A stretch of 64,000 nt of DNA from Spirosoma spitsbergense DSM 19989 (GTDB lineage Bacteria > Bacteroidota > Bacteroidia > Cytophagales > Spirosomataceae). The stretch covers positions 1 to 64,000 of the forward strand of contig NZ_KB893581.1 in the NCBI RefSeq assembly GCF_000374085.1. The letters run 5' to 3'. Shown here piece by piece: positions 61,548 through 64,000 of the stretch. Below the pieces are notes generated by a model that saw only the letters and a list, made by a program, of their open reading frames with translations, was not told where the DNA came from and made no database searches. A program made the translations under genes and the position numbers. Position 1 is the first letter of the stretch. Each line of letters begins with the position of its first letter.

Positions 61548-63965
61548 TTATTCACTGCGTAATGAGTTAGCCGGGTTTACCAGCGCAGCTTTATAGGCAA
61601 TAATGGCCACGATAAGCGCAGTAAGCATAAAGGCAAAAAAGCCGATAACAACAAATGGGAGTTGCTGTACAGTAATATGATAGGCGAAATTTTTTAGCCA
61701 TTCATTAATCACATACATCGCTACAGGCCAACTAATGAGCAGGGCAAATCCGATGAGATACACATACTCTTTCGTAGCTGACTGGACAATTGACAGAGCT
61801 GAAGCCCCCAGCACTTTGCGAATGCCGATTTCTTTGGTGCGGGCCACGGTCAAAAAAATGGTAATACCTGCAATGCCAATGCATGCCAGAAAAATGGCAA
61901 TCAGATTGAAGCAGAACAGGAGACTGGCTGTTTGGTGATCCTGTTTGTACAAACCGGCCAGTTGTTCGTCGAGGTAGTCTATTTCGAGCGGGCGTTGCTC
62001 GTTCAGGCCAGCGTATAGTTTCCGAATCCGGGCAACGGTTGCAGCCGTGGAGGTTGTGTCATACCAGACAATGGTTCGCCCGTCCATACGAAGACTGTCT
62101 ACTACGGTGATGAAGTAAGGCTCTACCTTTTCGTGCAGTGAAAAAACGTTAATGTCGTCAAAAATACCTGCTACCGTGAACGGCAGCCCGATCTGCCCGT
62201 TTTCACTGACGTACTCCGGCTCAGTAATAATGGTTTTGCCAATAACTGATTCGACCGGCAGCTGCTCTTTTGCCGCTATCTGTTCGGCTGCCGTTCGGTT
62301 AACAAGGGTAAACGTGGCGGGGCGGTTGCGGCCCGATGGCAGTGGGGTCGTTTTAAGACCGTAGGCGTTCAGCGCTGCCGGGTCTAGGTATAGCTGCCGG
62401 GCATCGTCAAACACTACGTCGGAGCCCTGAAGTTTATACGTCACCTGGTTGAAAGGGGCGATGCCAAAAGAAGACCCGTTTCCTACCAATTTAATGCCGG
62501 GAACCTGCCGTAGCTTTTCTTGAAACAGGGTCTGTTTACCGGGTGACGAGTAAGCGTATAAAATACCCTCTTTCCGAAAGCCAAGGTCTTTGCTTTCGAC
62601 GTACTTGATCTGCTTTATTATGAAATAAGAAACCGATGTGATGCCAATAAGAATCGAAAATTGACTTAGAATCAGGTATTTACGAATTGGGAAATTCTGG
62701 TACTGGTTGCTCCGCAGGTTCTCTTTGAACAAGGTAACTGCTTTCTTTCCGGCCAGATTGACTGCGGTAAAACTGCTGGCCAATGCCCCTGTGAACAGGG
62801 CCAGCAGTAGTAGGGCCAGAACCGCCAGCGGATCGTTGAACACATTTGCCGGAATAGCTACCCCCATCAGGTTATTGAACAGCGGGATGCACCCTGCAGT
62901 CAGGACAGCCACAAATGGCAGGGCCATCAGTGCCAGCAAAATCCCTTCTGTAATAAACTGAATGGCAATGGATGTTTGATGCGCTCCCAGTGCTTTTTGC
63001 ACCCCAATTGCTTTACTCTGTTTCGACTTGATAGCCAGTGAGAGATTGGCGTAGTTGAACAGCGTGATGATGCTGATGAACAGGGAAAATCCCCCAATTA
63101 GTAGTAGGTATAGCACGTTGCCAGGCGGCTTGAGTTCGTAAAGAATAGTGGAGTGCAGGTGAATAGCTGTAATAGGCTGCAAAAAATGCTGTTTGTAGAG
63201 CGGGTCGCGGACCAGGTTGGGATTGAAGGCCGCTATGGCCCCGTTAATGGCAGCCGTGACCCGTTCAGTATCCGCATTGTTGTCCGTCTGCACATACATC
63301 CGACTTCCCCAGTAGGGGATGCGCGGCTGGCTGACAGCCATACTGAAGTCAAAGTGTGACTGCTTCGAAATATCGTCGATAATAGCCGCTATGATATAGG
63401 TTTCTGATCCGACGGTTATCCGCTTTTGAATCACGTCCGGGTTGCTTAGTGCTTCATCGCCGAAGAGTTTGCGAGCAGTAGTAGCTGTTAGCATCACCTT
63501 ATTGGTCCCACTGGCGAAATTCTGAAAACTACCCTGCCGCAAGGCCCAGGTAAACAAGGCGCAGAAAGCCTGCGGAGTATTGGTTGTCAGTACGTTTCTC
63601 TCCTGAATCTTTCGGCCTTCAGCCTCTATAAATACGGGCACTTCCGAGGTGACAAACTGGGCCGCATCGGCAACGCCGGTTGCTTTTTTAAGGAATTCGA
63701 GCTGTAGTTGCTGCTCCTTGTCGGTGCTGGCATCCCAGCGGGCAAAACCAATGATGCTATAGTCCTGCGAGCGGTAGGTGCGAGCCAGTCGGTAGATCGA
63801 GCCGGCATTTCGATGAAATGAATCATACCCTAACTCAAACCGGATGTAGCTAATGGCTACGTAGGCCACGAAAAGTCCAATAATCAGGCTCAGCAAATTC
63901 AGGACCGTAAAGGAACGGTTTCGAACCAGGTTTCTGAAAGCGATTTTGAGGTAATTGGTAAACAT
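61548..63965 (-). CDS. FtsX/MacB-type ABC permease, diverged (array member 9)
   Basis: 805 residues. Start MFTNYLKIAFRNLVRNRSFT fits the array, but much of the chain is diverged. The first coupling motif reads AIGVQKALGA instead of EVGxRKxxGS; the second is the usual EIGIRKVLGAS. The C-terminus is NPANSLRSE, the only one of nine without VK. The first gene of the five in transcription order; only 35 bp upstream are in the window, so the promoter is not seen. Confidence 0.85.
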   Translation of the reverse strand: MFTNYLKIAFRNLVRNRSFTVLNLLSLIIGLFVAYVAISYIRFELGYDSFHRNAGSIYRLARTYRSQDYSIIGFARWDASTDKEQQLQLEFLKKATGVADAAQFVTSEVPVFIEAEGRKIQERNVLTTNTPQAFCALFTWALRQGSFQNFASGTNKVMLTATTARKLFGDEALSNPDVIQKRITVGSETYIIAAIIDDISKQSHFDFSMAVSQPRIPYWGSRMYVQTDNNADTERVTAAINGAIAAFNPNLVRDPLYKQHFLQPITAIHLHSTILYELKPPGNVLYLLLIGGFSLFISIITLFNYANLSLAIKSKQSKAIGVQKALGAHQTSIAIQFITEGILLALMALPFVAVLTAGCIPLFNNLMGVAIPANVFNDPLAVLALLLLALFTGALASSFTAVNLAGKKAVTLFKENLRSNQYQNFPIRKYLILSQFSILIGITSVSYFIIKQIKYVESKDLGFRKEGILYAYSSPGKQTLFQEKLRQVPGIKLVGNGSSFGIAPFNQVTYKLQGSDVVFDDARQLYLDPAALNAYGLKTTPLPSGRNRPATFTLVNRTAAEQIAAKEQLPVESVIGKTIITEPEYVSENGQIGLPFTVAGIFDDINVFSLHEKVEPYFITVVDSLRMDGRTIVWYDTTSTAATVARIRKLYAGLNEQRPLEIDYLDEQLAGLYKQDHQTASLLFCFNLIAIFLACIGIAGITIFLTVARTKEIGIRKVLGASALSIVQSATKEYVYLIGFALLISWPVAMYVINEWLKNFAYHITVQQLPFVVIGFFAFMLTALIVAIIAYKAALVNPANSLRSE

Positions 63966-64000
63966 GGTTACAAGAGCTTGGAGCTTAGTTTTTATCCTGA

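Overview
The window comes from a Bacteroidota chromosome, most likely a Spirosoma-like member of the Cytophagales. The signs are a GldF-type gliding ABC permease, paired DUF4199 proteins, an inactive-type dihydroorotase homologue of the form common in this phylum, TAnnTTTG-like promoter elements, weak or absent Shine-Dalgarno sequences, and a long array of large FtsX/MacB-type permeases whose chains end in NPVKSLRSE. Genus is inferred from gene style only. I saw no rRNA, tRNA or CRISPR array.

Region 1 (1-7.5 kb) opens inside an insertion sequence. Its transposase end abuts the surviving 3' part of a Uma2 nuclease-fold gene. A minus-strand membrane/ATPase cluster follows: SpoIIM-like, a multi-pass membrane protein, DUF4129, DUF4350, MoxR and DUF58. 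A half-size TauE/SafE gene lies inside it on the opposite strand, and a divergent RDD gene flanks it. Region 2 (7.6-19.2 kb) holds hydrolases (M20 amidohydrolase, serine hydrolase, HELTH aminopeptidase), DUF3108, a FemAB/GNAT-like gene, dnaA, and both methylmalonyl-CoA mutase subunits; the small subunit lacks a C-terminal domain.

Region 3 (19.2-33.5 kb) is mixed housekeeping. It has a secreted protein of unknown function, a TMTC-like membrane glycosyltransferase with TPRs, a lipoprotein nuclease, a desaturase, gldF-vanZ, pyrC-like-DUF4199-DUF4199, gcvH, an aldo/keto reductase, an SDR divergent from a MerR-nitrilase pair, and a VOC protein. Several leaders here carry clear inverted repeats.

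Region 4 (33.6-64 kb) is the striking part. It has nine minus-strand permeases of about 800 residues, in groups of four and five, each a fused two-half FtsX/MacB-like chain. No ABC ATPase or membrane-fusion protein is encoded in the window. Between the groups sit an AraC / HbpS-like / formaldehyde dehydrogenase cassette and a LytS-type kinase, serine hydrolase and LytTR regulator. This second cassette is interrupted by an ExbD-like gene that has Ser where the essential membrane Asp should be. A complete Uma2 gene is embedded among the first four permeases. Upstream of the 43.8 kb permease operon there is a sigma-54-like element and phased GGACA half-sites. Several spacers in the five-gene group are G-rich or palindromic. 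The simplest reading is a set of diverged periplasmic domains kept on a common coupling tail, presumably served by an ATPase encoded elsewhere.
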